Part shown: positions 36,694 to 45,335 of the stretch, piece by piece | Layout: each line of letters begins with the position of its first letter | Position numbering within the stretch: position 1 is the stretch's first letter | The notes under the pieces: generated by a model | Told to the model about the DNA's origin: nothing | Seen by the model: the letters and a program-made list of their open reading frames with translations, nothing else | Database searches by the model: none | Assembly (NCBI RefSeq): GCF_900104725.1 | Contig: NZ_LT629758.1 | Coordinates: 930,001 to 994,000, forward strand | Direction: 5' to 3' | Source: Actinoplanes derwentensis | Lineage (GTDB): Bacteria; Actinomycetota; Actinomycetes; Mycobacteriales; Micromonosporaceae | Length of the DNA: 64,000 nucleotides | Program-made: the position numbers and the translations under genes

Positions 36694-38727
36694 GTGGCAG
36701 ATCCACTGCGATCAACCGATCCGCGGACCATCGGGCGATATCGGACGCTCAAGCGCCTGGGGCAGGGCGGGATGGGTTCGGTCTTCCTCGCGGAGGACCC
36801 GGCCGGTCGGCTCGTCGCGGTCAAGGTCATCCGCCCGGAGTTCGCGCACGAGCCGGAGTTCCGGGCCCGGTTCCGCAGCGAGGTCAACCGGGCGCGTGAG
36901 GTGCCGCCGTTCTGCACGGCCGAGGTGCTCGACGCCGACCCTGATCACGTGACGCCCTACCTGGTGGTCGAATACGTCGACGGGCCCAGCCTCGCCGAGG
37001 TGGTCGCCGAGCAGGGGGCACTGACCGGCGGAAGCCTGCACGGTGTGGCCGTGGGGGTGGGCGCCGCGCTGGCCGCGATCCACGGCGCGGGCGTCATCCA
37101 CCGCGACCTCAAACCCCGCAACGTGCTGTTCGCCCTGGGCACGCCGAAAGTGATCGATTTCGGTATCGCCCGCCCGCTGGAGCCCACGAGTTTCCACACC
37201 CGGGCCGAGGAGGTCGTCGGCACCCTCGCCTACATGGCGCCCGAGCGGCTCGACCCGGAGACCGACCGGCTGCTCACCCCGGCCGTGGACGTGTTCGCCT
37301 GGGGCGCGGTCGTCACCTATGCGGGGACGGGCCGCTCGCCGTTCGCCGGGGACAGTCCCGCGGTGACCGCGGCGCGCATCCTGACGCAGCCGCCCCGCCT
37401 CCACGATCTGCCGCCCTACCTGGCCGAACTAGTCATCGCGGCGCTGGAGAAGGAACCGGAGAACCGGCCGACCGCGACGGAACTACTCGACCGGTTGCTC
37501 GTCACCGGCGGCCCGAGCGCGCCGCCGCTGCCACCTGACCTGCAACGATCGGCGGAAGCCGCCCAGCAGTCCGGGCGCTACCACACCGGGCCCCGCAAAC
37601 GTCCCGGCCGCGGCCGGATGCTCGGAGTGATCGCCGCGGTGACCGCCACCGCCGTCGGAGTGGCGGTCGGCGCCGGCACCCTGCTGCGGCAGGCGCCCAG
37701 CCCGGACAACCCGACCGTGGCCGTTTCGTCGCCGGCGCGGCCATCGACGCCGGCTGTCCCGGTGATCAGCGGCCCGGCGATCTTCGATTCTCTGGCCAAG
37801 GACAGTGTCTACAACGCCGGCCCCGGCTGCGCCTACAAGAGTGGCCTGCGGGCCGTCGCCAAAGGGCCGGCCGGTGAGACCCGGTGTTCCGATTTCCTCG
37901 GCACCGTTTACCCGCCGAGCCAGAACGTCACCGTTCGCGCGACCCTGAACGACACCGATTCCTGTGCGGCCGTCTGGTTCCGGGCCGCCAGCGAAACGGA
38001 GGACGCCGGGCCGCCCGACGCTTACCGCGTCGCCGTCTGCGCCGACCGGGTCACCCTGACCAGTTACACCGGCCAGGCCGGCGAAACCACGATCATCACC
38101 GAGAAACGGGCCACCACGACCGGTACGGCACATCCGATCCAGTTGGTCGTCGACGAGGACGAGGCTACCGTCAGCATCGACGGCGAGCCGGCCCTAAGTG
38201 GTCCACTCACGGAGAACAGCCTGGTCAGCGGCCGTGTGATGTTCGGCTCGGTGGCGCCGTCCGGAAGTCGCTCGGTGGTGACCTTCAGCGATGCCGAACT
38301 CCGGTCCGGTGTGGACCCCGCCGCTCCCGCCGCTCCCGGGTTCCGGACCGGTGACGCCGCCTTCACCGCGCGGACCTACATGGTCTACAACGACGGCCGG
38401 GTGGCCATCCTCGAGCAGATGGACGTGCTCACCGGCACGGAGTACTGCGACCGGCTCGGGCTGGTCAGCACCTCACCGAAGTGCGCCGACGACTTCGTGA
38501 CGGTGCCCAGCCGGATCAAGGTCAGCCTGCCGATCGCGGCGAAACCGAAGTACTTCGACTACGACGCGAACCCGAAGAAATGCACCGATCCGCAGACCCG
38601 GGTCGCCACCTGCCGGGTCTCCTTCAGCGAGTTCGCGACCGTCTCCGACAGCACGAAGGACCAGCAGGTCTTCGTGACGGTCAAAGGTGGCGAGGTGGTC
38701 TCGGTGGCCGGCCTGAACCTGGACTGA
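36694..38727 (+). CDS. Receptor-like serine/threonine protein kinase (second copy)
   Basis: This 677-residue kinase has GQGGMGSVFLAED, AVKVIRPE, VIHRDLKPRNVLF, DFGIARPL and APERLD. A membrane helix follows (about residues 308-330). The extracellular part has a domain like that of the kinase at 26181-27755, plus about 140 extra residues with paired cysteines (TEYCDRLG, KCADD, KKCTD, VATCRVSF). GTG 36694 was chosen because homology begins there; TTG 36658 is possible. Confidence 0.93.
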   Translation: MADPLRSTDPRTIGRYRTLKRLGQGGMGSVFLAEDPAGRLVAVKVIRPEFAHEPEFRARFRSEVNRAREVPPFCTAEVLDADPDHVTPYLVVEYVDGPSLAEVVAEQGALTGGSLHGVAVGVGAALAAIHGAGVIHRDLKPRNVLFALGTPKVIDFGIARPLEPTSFHTRAEEVVGTLAYMAPERLDPETDRLLTPAVDVFAWGAVVTYAGTGRSPFAGDSPAVTAARILTQPPRLHDLPPYLAELVIAALEKEPENRPTATELLDRLLVTGGPSAPPLPPDLQRSAEAAQQSGRYHTGPRKRPGRGRMLGVIAAVTATAVGVAVGAGTLLRQAPSPDNPTVAVSSPARPSTPAVPVISGPAIFDSLAKDSVYNAGPGCAYKSGLRAVAKGPAGETRCSDFLGTVYPPSQNVTVRATLNDTDSCAAVWFRAASETEDAGPPDAYRVAVCADRVTLTSYTGQAGETTIITEKRATTTGTAHPIQLVVDEDEATVSIDGEPALSGPLTENSLVSGRVMFGSVAPSGSRSVVTFSDAELRSGVDPAAPAAPGFRTGDAAFTARTYMVYNDGRVAILEQMDVLTGTEYCDRLGLVSTSPKCADDFVTVPSRIKVSLPIAAKPKYFDYDANPKKCTDPQTRVATCRVSFSEFATVSDSTKDQQVFVTVKGGEVVSVAGLNLD

Positions 38728-38802
38728 CCTGCGGCGACCCGAAAATGTCGTACCCGGGCGATAGGTTCCTCCCGACCCAGAGAGCTGCACGGGAGGCCGC
38801 AG

Positions 38803-39120
38803 ATGTACCGTCAGGGTGATGTGCTGATGATCCCGGTTGCGGAGGGCGATGTGCCCGCCACCGCACCGGTTCCCCGCGACCGGCGGGGCCGGATGGTTCT
38901 GGCTCGTGGCGAGGCCACCGGGCACGCTCACGTCGTCGGTGGTCCCGGGCTGCGGCTGCTCGCCGACGTCGACGACCCGGAGCGCATGTTCATCGACGTT
39001 CCCGAGCACGGCCGGGTCAGCCATGAGGAGCACGGGCCCATCCCGCTGCCCGCCGGGCACTACCGGGTGGTGCGCCAGCGTGAGTACATTCCGGGTGCCT
39101 TCCGCCCGGTCGCGGACTGA
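38803..39120 (+). CDS. Small conserved protein encoded before a DUF6745 gene
   Basis: This 105-residue protein begins MYRQGDVLMIPVAEGD and has ARGEATGHAHVVGGPG and PLPAGHYRVVRQREYIPG. It looks like a compact beta-barrel with conserved His residues, a pattern I associate with small phage and actinobacterial proteins found beside DUF6745. A GGGAGG ribosome site is present. It is 12 bp from the next gene, so both form one unit. Function unknown. Confidence 0.75.
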   Translation: MYRQGDVLMIPVAEGDVPATAPVPRDRRGRMVLARGEATGHAHVVGGPGLRLLADVDDPERMFIDVPEHGRVSHEEHGPIPLPAGHYRVVRQREYIPGAFRPVAD

Positions 39121-39132
39121 GGGGACCAACCG

Positions 39133-40278
39133 ATGAGACTCACCCACGACCAGGAGGCGATGGCCGCGGCCATCGAAGACCAGTGGCTGGCCACCGGGGT
39201 CGCGACCGGGCCCGCGGAGCGAGAGACCGCCGAGGCCGGGGTACGTTTTTCGTACGCTCAAGCCGGCCTGGCGCCACCGGACCGTGTCTACTGGTTCGGC
39301 TCGCCACGCGCCGGTGCGGCCGCAGCGGCTCTGATGTCCGGGGCCCTCACGCCCGGCCCCGGCGTGCCCGCCTGGTTCATCGAGGTCCACGACGAGCTGC
39401 GCCGTCAGGGCTGGACACCGCAGGATGACGTGGGCCGCTCGGTGCGCCGTCAAGTGCGCACCGAGCCGTGGGCCGCTGCCCGCCGGGCGGCCCTGGAAAC
39501 ACTCGGCCCCGACGGCTGGGCGCAACTCAGTGCTGCCGCCGGCCGTCGTTCCTGGGGCCTGGTGATGGACCTGATCGCTGGTCGCGTGCGCGTGCGCCTC
39601 GGCGAGGACCTGGCCGCTGACCTGGGTCCTGCCGCCCGGACCACGCTGCTCGACGCCATCTACGGCCAGCACGACGGCACCTGGCTCAGCACCTTCGAGG
39701 CCGCCGGGGAAGTGGATCCCGCGGCCGGTCTGACGACCCGGCTGGGCGGTCTCGCCGCAGTGGCCCGGCAAGCCGGCTGGTGGTGGGCCCACGAGCGGGC
39801 CGCCGTCCTGACCGAGCGTCCCACCCTGCTGGCCCGGGACAACGTCGGCCGTATGCACCGGGGCGAGGGTGCGGCCATGGAGTTCCCCGACGGCTACGGC
39901 TTGTGGGCCTGGCGTGGCATGCCGATCCCCAGCGACCTGGCCGCCGAGTTGCCGGCGTTGACCGTGGAGCGGATCCGGCGCGAGGAGAACGCCGAGGTGC
40001 GTCGGGTGATGTTGGAGCATTTCGGATACGAGCGCTATCTGCGGGAAGCCGGGGCCCGTAAACAGGGCACCGACGAGACGGGCACGCTGTGGTGGCTCGA
40101 TCTGCCCGGCGACGAACCACTCGTGATGGTCGAGGTGGTCAACTCGACTCCCGAGCCCGACGGCACCTCCCGCGTCTACTGGCTGCGGGTCCCACCCCGC
40201 ACACGCTCGGCCCGCGCCGGCGTGGCATGGACGTTCGGCCTGACCGAGGAGGAGTACCAGCCGCTGCTCCAGACCTGA
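39133..40278 (+). CDS. DUF6745 domain protein
   Basis: This 381-residue cytoplasmic protein has the DUF6745 C-terminal pattern: WAWRGMPIPSDLAAEL, RREENAEVRRVMLEHFGYERYLRE and WWLDLPGDEPLVMVEVVNSTPEPDG. The N-terminus (YWFGSPRAGAAAAALM) is also typical. No enzymatic motif is evident. It is paired with the small protein upstream. Function unknown. Confidence 0.75.
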   Translation: MRLTHDQEAMAAAIEDQWLATGVATGPAERETAEAGVRFSYAQAGLAPPDRVYWFGSPRAGAAAAALMSGALTPGPGVPAWFIEVHDELRRQGWTPQDDVGRSVRRQVRTEPWAAARRAALETLGPDGWAQLSAAAGRRSWGLVMDLIAGRVRVRLGEDLAADLGPAARTTLLDAIYGQHDGTWLSTFEAAGEVDPAAGLTTRLGGLAAVARQAGWWWAHERAAVLTERPTLLARDNVGRMHRGEGAAMEFPDGYGLWAWRGMPIPSDLAAELPALTVERIRREENAEVRRVMLEHFGYERYLREAGARKQGTDETGTLWWLDLPGDEPLVMVEVVNSTPEPDGTSRVYWLRVPPRTRSARAGVAWTFGLTEEEYQPLLQT

Positions 40279-40415
40279 CATCCGCCGGGCCGTGCCTTGC
40301 GCTCGGTCTTGCCTGCCGTTGGCTCTTTGCCTTGCGCTCGGCCTTGTCTTCGCTCGGCCTTGTCTTTCAGGCTGCTTGCCGCCTGGGCCTCCTTGCCGTT
40401 TGTGCCTGTTGGTCG

Positions 40416-41642
40416 TCAGTTCTCGGGGGCGCGGAGCGACGTGGGGGACAGCAGGTCGGTGGTGAGGAGGTCGGTGCGGCGGCGGGCTATTCCGGCGAGC
40501 AGGTCGGCCACCTGGATGCGGGGATCGTCGCGGGAGTCAGCCATCACCAAGCCGGCCAGTGGCGACACCCCGGTCGTGTGGTCGGCCAGCGCGCGGCCGA
40601 GGCGGATCAGGCGGTCGGCGGTGAGAGCACTCTGTTCGTCGTGGATCACCAGGACCTGGCGCTGGCCGTAGCCGGCCCGGTGGTCTCCGCGGTCGGCTCG
40701 GTGATCCTCGTGGTCGGCTCGGTGATCCTCGTGGTCGGTGAGGTGGTCACTGAATTTGGTGGGGTCGGTCAGGTGGCCTCTGCTGGCAGCGAGGTGGTCT
40801 CCGCGGTCGGTGACTGGTGGGCGGGTGCCGCTCCAGAAGAGGATGGTCTCGGCCAGGGCGGGGAGCATCGGTTCCAAGGGCGGTGGGATGTCCCGGTCGT
40901 CCTTGTCGAGGCGGGCCAGGATCTCCCGCACCCGAGAGCGATCCAACCGGGTGAGAACCGCCGACATTGCTGACATTGCGGTGGTGGTGCGGGCGGTGGG
41001 GTTGCCGGTGGTGGGCTCTGGCGTGCCTGTGAGGGTGGGCTGCTGGCGGGGGTCGGTGGCGAGTAGGTTGTCTCTGGCGTGGAAGAAGGCTTCGAGCACC
41101 TGTTCGGCTGGACGGCGTCGTTTGGTGCGGGCCAGGTCCTCGAAAGCGGACAGGAACGACTGCCATGGGGCGCCGGTTTGATGTGCTGCTTTGTGGAGGG
41201 CCTGGGCCTGCTGTCGGGACGCCGGCGCCAGGTGGGTGCCTGCCAAGTAGGACGGTTCGGTCAGCAGCAGGTCGAAGATTCTGGTGACCAGGAAGAACCG
41301 CTTGTCGATCAGTTCGACCCGGGCGCGGTTGTGGAGTGCGGCCAGGAACCAGCGGGTGGCCTCATCGGCGTTCGGGCGGCGGAGGAAATGGCCCGACTTG
41401 AGTTCGTGTGGTGACAGCCGGAACTCGGTGCGTAACGCCGTGATCAGGACGGCTGCCTCGTCCCGGCGTAGGTCGGTGCTGGCGTGCGTGATCATCGGCT
41501 CGGTCGAGTGGAGCAGGTTGGTGCCGGAGAAACCGGACTCGTCACAGGCGATCTCCACGATGTCGCCGGTGACCGCGGCGTCGGGTGGTAGTCCGCCCTG
41601 AAGTGGTGATCTTCCGGTTCTCTCGCCCGTCATGCCGGTCAT
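40416..41642 (-). CDS. DUF3800 domain protein
   Basis: This 408-residue protein has the DUF3800 (RNase H-like fold) markers: an acidic start IACDESGFSG, an internal HDEQSALTADRLIRL, and a final DDPRIQVADLLAGIARRR. Acidic residues at these places suggest a nuclease-type metal site. A spacer (about residues 285-325) contains tandem DHEDHRA units. Two ATGs (41642, 41633) could start it. DUF3800 proteins often occur in defence or mobile contexts; here the role is unknown. Confidence 0.8.
   Translation of the reverse strand: MTGMTGERTGRSPLQGGLPPDAAVTGDIVEIACDESGFSGTNLLHSTEPMITHASTDLRRDEAAVLITALRTEFRLSPHELKSGHFLRRPNADEATRWFLAALHNRARVELIDKRFFLVTRIFDLLLTEPSYLAGTHLAPASRQQAQALHKAAHQTGAPWQSFLSAFEDLARTKRRRPAEQVLEAFFHARDNLLATDPRQQPTLTGTPEPTTGNPTARTTTAMSAMSAVLTRLDRSRVREILARLDKDDRDIPPPLEPMLPALAETILFWSGTRPPVTDRGDHLAASRGHLTDPTKFSDHLTDHEDHRADHEDHRADRGDHRAGYGQRQVLVIHDEQSALTADRLIRLGRALADHTTGVSPLAGLVMADSRDDPRIQVADLLAGIARRRTDLLTTDLLSPTSLRAPEN
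40680..40740. repeat. Tandem 21-bp repeat inside the DUF3800 gene
   Basis: GTCGGCTCGGTGATCCTCGTG occurs twice head to tail (about 40691-40732), flanked by degenerate copies. It encodes the His/Asp-rich DHEDHRA stretch and is a likely length-variable segment. Confidence 0.7.
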
Positions 41643-41805
41643 GGTCGGCGGGAAGCCGCTCGGGGACAACCGAATTGTGCCTGGCGGCAGGTTCGGACGG
41701 AATGGACGCGGGCTCGGGTGAGATGGACACCGGCCCGTGTGGATAGGGACACAGGCCACAGTCTCGGCGGCTGGTTGGGCGACGGCTCGCGACTACGATC
41801 TTCGG

Positions 41806-43215
41806 ATGCCACGCGCTATCCGAAAGTCCGTCCCGGGTGGCTCCGGCGCGGAGTCCGTTCCTGCAAAGGCCATTCCGGAAGCCTCTGGGCGACGTATCCG
41901 TCGGATGTTCCCCGGCTCGGCCAGGCCCGCCGCGGCGTCTGATCCGCCCGGCAACACCCCGGCCGGTCAAGGGTCCGATCGGTCTCCGGCAGCGGAGCAA
42001 CCGGATGACGAACTGGTGGCGTTGGCCAGGGCGGCATCAGAGGAGACATCAGAGGCGTCCGCCAGGGCGGCAGCAGAGGTCCCCGCCAAGGCGGCAGGAG
42101 AGGCGTCCACCAGGGCGGCAGCAGAGGCGTCCGCCAAGGTGGCAGCAGAGGCGTCCGCCAAGGTGGCAGCAGAGGCGTCCGCCAAGGTGGCAGCAGAGGC
42201 GTCCGCCAAGAGGACGGCAGCGAGGGTATCGACACCTGTCAATAGAACAGCGGTGTTGGCCGCCAAGAGGCAGGCCGCAGCGGCCGCCCGGCGGCAGGCG
42301 AAAGCGAAAGCGGCCGCACAGGAACAGGCGGATTCGGACGCCGCGGGAAAGGCGTTCCTCGGGCACGGCGCGGCAGCCGTCATCACCCTCGCCGCGGGGA
42401 TCACCGCGGGGGTGTATGCCAGCCGGCTCACCGGTGTCGGGGCGCCGTTGGCCTCCTGGCGGCAGGTGCTGCCGCCCGACGGCCTGGTGATCATGGCGAT
42501 CAGTGCGACCTGGATGCTGCTGGGTGCCCTGTTGCACACCCCGATCGCCGGGTGGCGAGGTGCCCGGGTAGCGGCCGGGTTCCGGGTCATCGCCTGGCTA
42601 CTGGCGTACCACCTGGTGGTCGGGTTGCTGGCGATTCCGTTCGCCGACTTCGCCGGAGGTGACGACAGGGGCCTCTCCGACTACGGGTGGATGCTCCTCA
42701 GCCTGCTCTGGCTGCCGGCGCTGGCCACGGCGGCCGGCGTGTGGTTCATCGGTCCGGACGAGAAGGATCCGGAGGCACCGGACCTGGTCGGTAATTTCCG
42801 GGTTTTCACGTTCAACGTGCTGATGCTGTTGAGCTGGGCGCTCGGCTGGGTGTTCTTCTCCGGGATCCTGCTGGAGAACGCCGACCGTTACGCGTTGCCG
42901 CCCCTGATCCCGCCATGGAGCATGTCGATCGTGGCGGTCGGCTTCGTGGTCGGCCTGCCGTCAGTTCTGATCTATCTTCTCCGGCGTCGTTTCGTTGCGG
43001 TCCTGCTGTGGGATCAGATCAATCCGCGTCATCTGTTCCGGGCCGGCTTGGCGGTGCTGGTCGGCTCGCTGGTGGCTGCCCAGGTGACCAGGTTCGTGGA
43101 TCCGGACGTGGTCCAGACCGTGGTGTTCGTGTTCCTGGTGTTCTTCTACACGGTGATTCTGCGTTATCTGCACCGGCGTTTCCCGCCGCCGGAGGACTGG
43201 GATCCGCTCCAGTAG
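41806..43215 (+). CDS. Membrane protein with repetitive Ala/Lys-rich cytoplasmic N-terminus
   Basis: This 469-residue protein has a roughly 185-residue charged N-terminal arm with AAEASAKV repeats, predicted helical or coiled. About seven membrane segments follow (first AAAVITLAAGITAGVYA). Family unknown. An upstream GTG at 41737 is an alternative start, as no good ribosome site is visible at either. Its 3' 255 bp overlap the extended frame of the convergent radical SAM gene. It is divergent from the DUF3800 gene. Confidence 0.75.
   Translation: MPRAIRKSVPGGSGAESVPAKAIPEASGRRIRRMFPGSARPAAASDPPGNTPAGQGSDRSPAAEQPDDELVALARAASEETSEASARAAAEVPAKAAGEASTRAAAEASAKVAAEASAKVAAEASAKVAAEASAKRTAARVSTPVNRTAVLAAKRQAAAAARRQAKAKAAAQEQADSDAAGKAFLGHGAAAVITLAAGITAGVYASRLTGVGAPLASWRQVLPPDGLVIMAISATWMLLGALLHTPIAGWRGARVAAGFRVIAWLLAYHLVVGLLAIPFADFAGGDDRGLSDYGWMLLSLLWLPALATAAGVWFIGPDEKDPEAPDLVGNFRVFTFNVLMLLSWALGWVFFSGILLENADRYALPPLIPPWSMSIVAVGFVVGLPSVLIYLLRRRFVAVLLWDQINPRHLFRAGLAVLVGSLVAAQVTRFVDPDVVQTVVFVFLVFFYTVILRYLHRRFPPPEDWDPLQ
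42118..42210 (+). repeat. 24-bp perfect tandem repeat (3.9 copies)
   Basis: Units 42118-42141, 42142-42165 and 42166-42189 are identical and 42190-42210 matches the first 21 bases. They encode AAEASAKV repeats in the membrane protein. Degenerate units extend upstream to about 42045. Confidence 0.9.
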
Positions 43216-44034
43216 CCCGTCGGCGTACACGTCCCGCAGTTGTAGGGGTTTCAGGTGGACGTAACCGATGTGGCAGTCGCACAGGTTGTTGACGCACGGC
43301 CGTGGTCGTAGCCCGGCGCGCCAGCTTCCGTCATACAGATTGCCGATCGGGGTCTTGATGAAGTGGCAGCGTCGGACCGTGCCGTCGCCGAGGACCGAGA
43401 TGGCCGTCTCGCCGGCGTGGCAGGGGCGGCCGAGGGACGGGTGCGGCCGGACGCTGTCGCCGAAGAGTGGATCGATCGCGGTCCAGCGGGTTTCTTCCTC
43501 GGACGAGTAGACGTGCCCGTCGGCGGCGTTGATCCACAGGTAGACGCCGGGGGACAAGGCTTCCCGTAACGCCACCGCTTCCGTGTGATGTTCGGGCAGG
43601 CCGACGACGCCGACGGAGTAGCGGATGCCGAGGGCGTCGAGTTCTCGGCAGCGGGCCAGGAAGCGCTCCCGGGTGACCTGGCCCGGATGGTAGGTGGTCC
43701 ACAGCGCCGCCACCCGCGGGTTCGCGTCGGCGAGCCAGCCGGTGCGGGCGGCCAGGTTGGTCTGGATCGCGACCCGGTCCACGTGCGGCAGGTGCGAGAG
43801 CCGGACGATGGTGTCCCGGTACCAGGACCGGGTCAGGCCCTCGCCCCACGGCGTGAACAGGATCGACAGCCGCCGGTCGGTGGTCTCGGTGACCCAGTCG
43901 GCGAATCGCGCGAGGTCGGCCCGGTCGGCCCGCAGCAGGTCCGGTGGGTCGACCCGTTTGGCGAACGGGCAGTAGGGACAGTCGTAGTTGCAGCTGGCGA
44001 GCGGCCCCCGATAGAGAACGTAGAGATCGGTCAT
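42961..44034 (-). CDS. STM4011 family radical SAM protein with C-terminal extension
   Basis: This 357-residue radical SAM enzyme has Cys15, Cys19 and Cys22 (ASCNYDCPYCPF), the CX3CX2C cluster site. A C-terminal cysteine set (RPCHAG, RRCHFIK, PCVNNLCDCHIGYV) suggests a second, SPASM-like cluster. Homology should end near LLERIPVLRR; about 80 further residues are antisense to the membrane protein gene and look unnatural, as if the native stop were lost. The ATG overlaps the STM4012 stop (ATGA). The reaction is unknown. Confidence 0.88.
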   Translation of the reverse strand: MTDLYVLYRGPLASCNYDCPYCPFAKRVDPPDLLRADRADLARFADWVTETTDRRLSILFTPWGEGLTRSWYRDTIVRLSHLPHVDRVAIQTNLAARTGWLADANPRVAALWTTYHPGQVTRERFLARCRELDALGIRYSVGVVGLPEHHTEAVALREALSPGVYLWINAADGHVYSSEEETRWTAIDPLFGDSVRPHPSLGRPCHAGETAISVLGDGTVRRCHFIKTPIGNLYDGSWRAGLRPRPCVNNLCDCHIGYVHLKPLQLRDVYADGLLERIPVLRRRETPVQITQNHRVEEHQEHEHHGLDHVRIHEPGHLGSHQRADQHRQAGPEQMTRIDLIPQQDRNETTPEKIDQN

Positions 44035-45335
44035 CGGGCCACCCACGCCGTCATCGCCTCGCGCACCGAACCGGACACCAGCCACGGCCCGATGGCGTCG
44101 GACTGTGCCAGCCCGGCCGGGGTCAACACGGTCTGCGAAGCGTCCAGCCAGCCGCGCGACTCCAACTCGGCGAGCTGCGGAAAGTCCTCGTCGTGAGTGG
44201 TGCCGAAGCGCTGCCGGTAGGCGACCGCGTCCACGCCTTCGGCCCGCAGCAGCGACTTCAGCAGCCACCGCCGGCGCTGCTCGACCGCGTCCAGGTGGAA
44301 GCCGATCTCGGCGAACCGGAAGTCGTCGGCCGGCCGGGACAGATAGTCGTCGATCACCGCGCGGACCTCGGACACGGCGACCGCGTAGTCGAACGAGTAG
44401 TGCAGCGACGTCGTGTAGGAGCGGGCCCCGCATCCGAGCCCGATCATCCCGTCGTCCTGGCAGCAGTAGTCGGGGCCGTCCGGCTCGGGCGCGCCGGCCC
44501 GCCGGAACTGCCGCATCGAATGCCGCACGTAACCGGCGCCGGTGAGCACGTCGACGGCCTGCTGGTACAGCTCCTGGCGCTGCCGGTCCCAGTCGGCGCG
44601 GGCGTGGGCCCGCCGCCCCAGACCGGTCAGCGGTCGCACGTACAGCGGGTAGAGGTACAGCTCCTCGGGTTGCCAGCGCAGCGCCTCGTCCAGCGAGTGC
44701 TGCCAGCTGGCCGGGGTCTGCCCGTCGATGCCGTAGATCAGGTCGATGTTGAGCACCGGGATCCGCGCGTCCCGGATCGCCTGCAGCGCGTCGAGCACCT
44801 CGGGCAGCCGTTGTGGCCGCCCGGCGGCGTGGGCCTCGGCGTCGAGGAAGCTCTGCACGCCCATGCTGATCCGGGTGGTCCGGTGCTCGGCGAGGACGGC
44901 CAGCCGGTCGGGGGTGGCGGTCGCCGGGGACGTCTCCACCGACAGCGGCACCGCAGCGGCACCGAACGTGTCGTGCACGATGCCGAACAGCGTCTCCAAC
45001 TCGGGTGCGGTCAGATAGGTGGGGGTGCCGCCGCCGATGGCGACGCGGGAGAAGACCGCGCCGGGGGAGAGGCTGTCCCGGACCGCCGAGGCCTGCCGGC
45101 GCAACTGCGTGAGGTACGCGGTGACCTGCTCCTCCGGCGGGTTGGCCCGGGTGAACAGGTTGCAGAACCCGCACCGCATCTCACAGAACGGCAGATGCAC
45201 GTACCCGAAGAGCGAGTCCTGGTTTTCCGCACCCCACACGTCGGCGAGGGTGGGACGTGGTTCGAGGCGGCGGTAGGCGGTCTTGTGCGGGTAGGCGTAC
45301 AGATAGCCCTGATAGGGAGAGTCGTCGAGGTTCAT
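44031..45335 (-). CDS. STM4012 family radical SAM protein (HemN-like)
   Basis: This 434-residue enzyme related to HemN/HemW proteins has the cluster motif FCEMRCGFCNLF (Cys51, Cys55, Cys58), the SAM-binding AIGGGTPTYL and NIDLIYGIDGQT. HemN relatives bind a second SAM, so methylation or radical chemistry on a peptide or cofactor is possible. The start at 45335 overlaps the STM4013 stop by 4 bp. Confidence 0.92.
   Translation of the reverse strand: MNLDDSPYQGYLYAYPHKTAYRRLEPRPTLADVWGAENQDSLFGYVHLPFCEMRCGFCNLFTRANPPEEQVTAYLTQLRRQASAVRDSLSPGAVFSRVAIGGGTPTYLTAPELETLFGIVHDTFGAAAVPLSVETSPATATPDRLAVLAEHRTTRISMGVQSFLDAEAHAAGRPQRLPEVLDALQAIRDARIPVLNIDLIYGIDGQTPASWQHSLDEALRWQPEELYLYPLYVRPLTGLGRRAHARADWDRQRQELYQQAVDVLTGAGYVRHSMRQFRRAGAPEPDGPDYCCQDDGMIGLGCGARSYTTSLHYSFDYAVAVSEVRAVIDDYLSRPADDFRFAEIGFHLDAVEQRRRWLLKSLLRAEGVDAVAYRQRFGTTHDEDFPQLAELESRGWLDASQTVLTPAGLAQSDAIGPWLVSGSVREAMTAWVAR

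Noticed and set aside
40279..40415. CCTTGCGCTCGG-type words as a possible CRISPR-like or terminator repeat
   Set aside because: Copies are irregular, spacing varies and there is no dyad symmetry; it looks like simple drift in a short spacer.
42961..45174. 737-codon minus-strand frame spanning both radical SAM genes
   Set aside because: Its N-terminal half is an out-of-frame reading of the STM4012 gene; only the part from ATG 44034 is coding.
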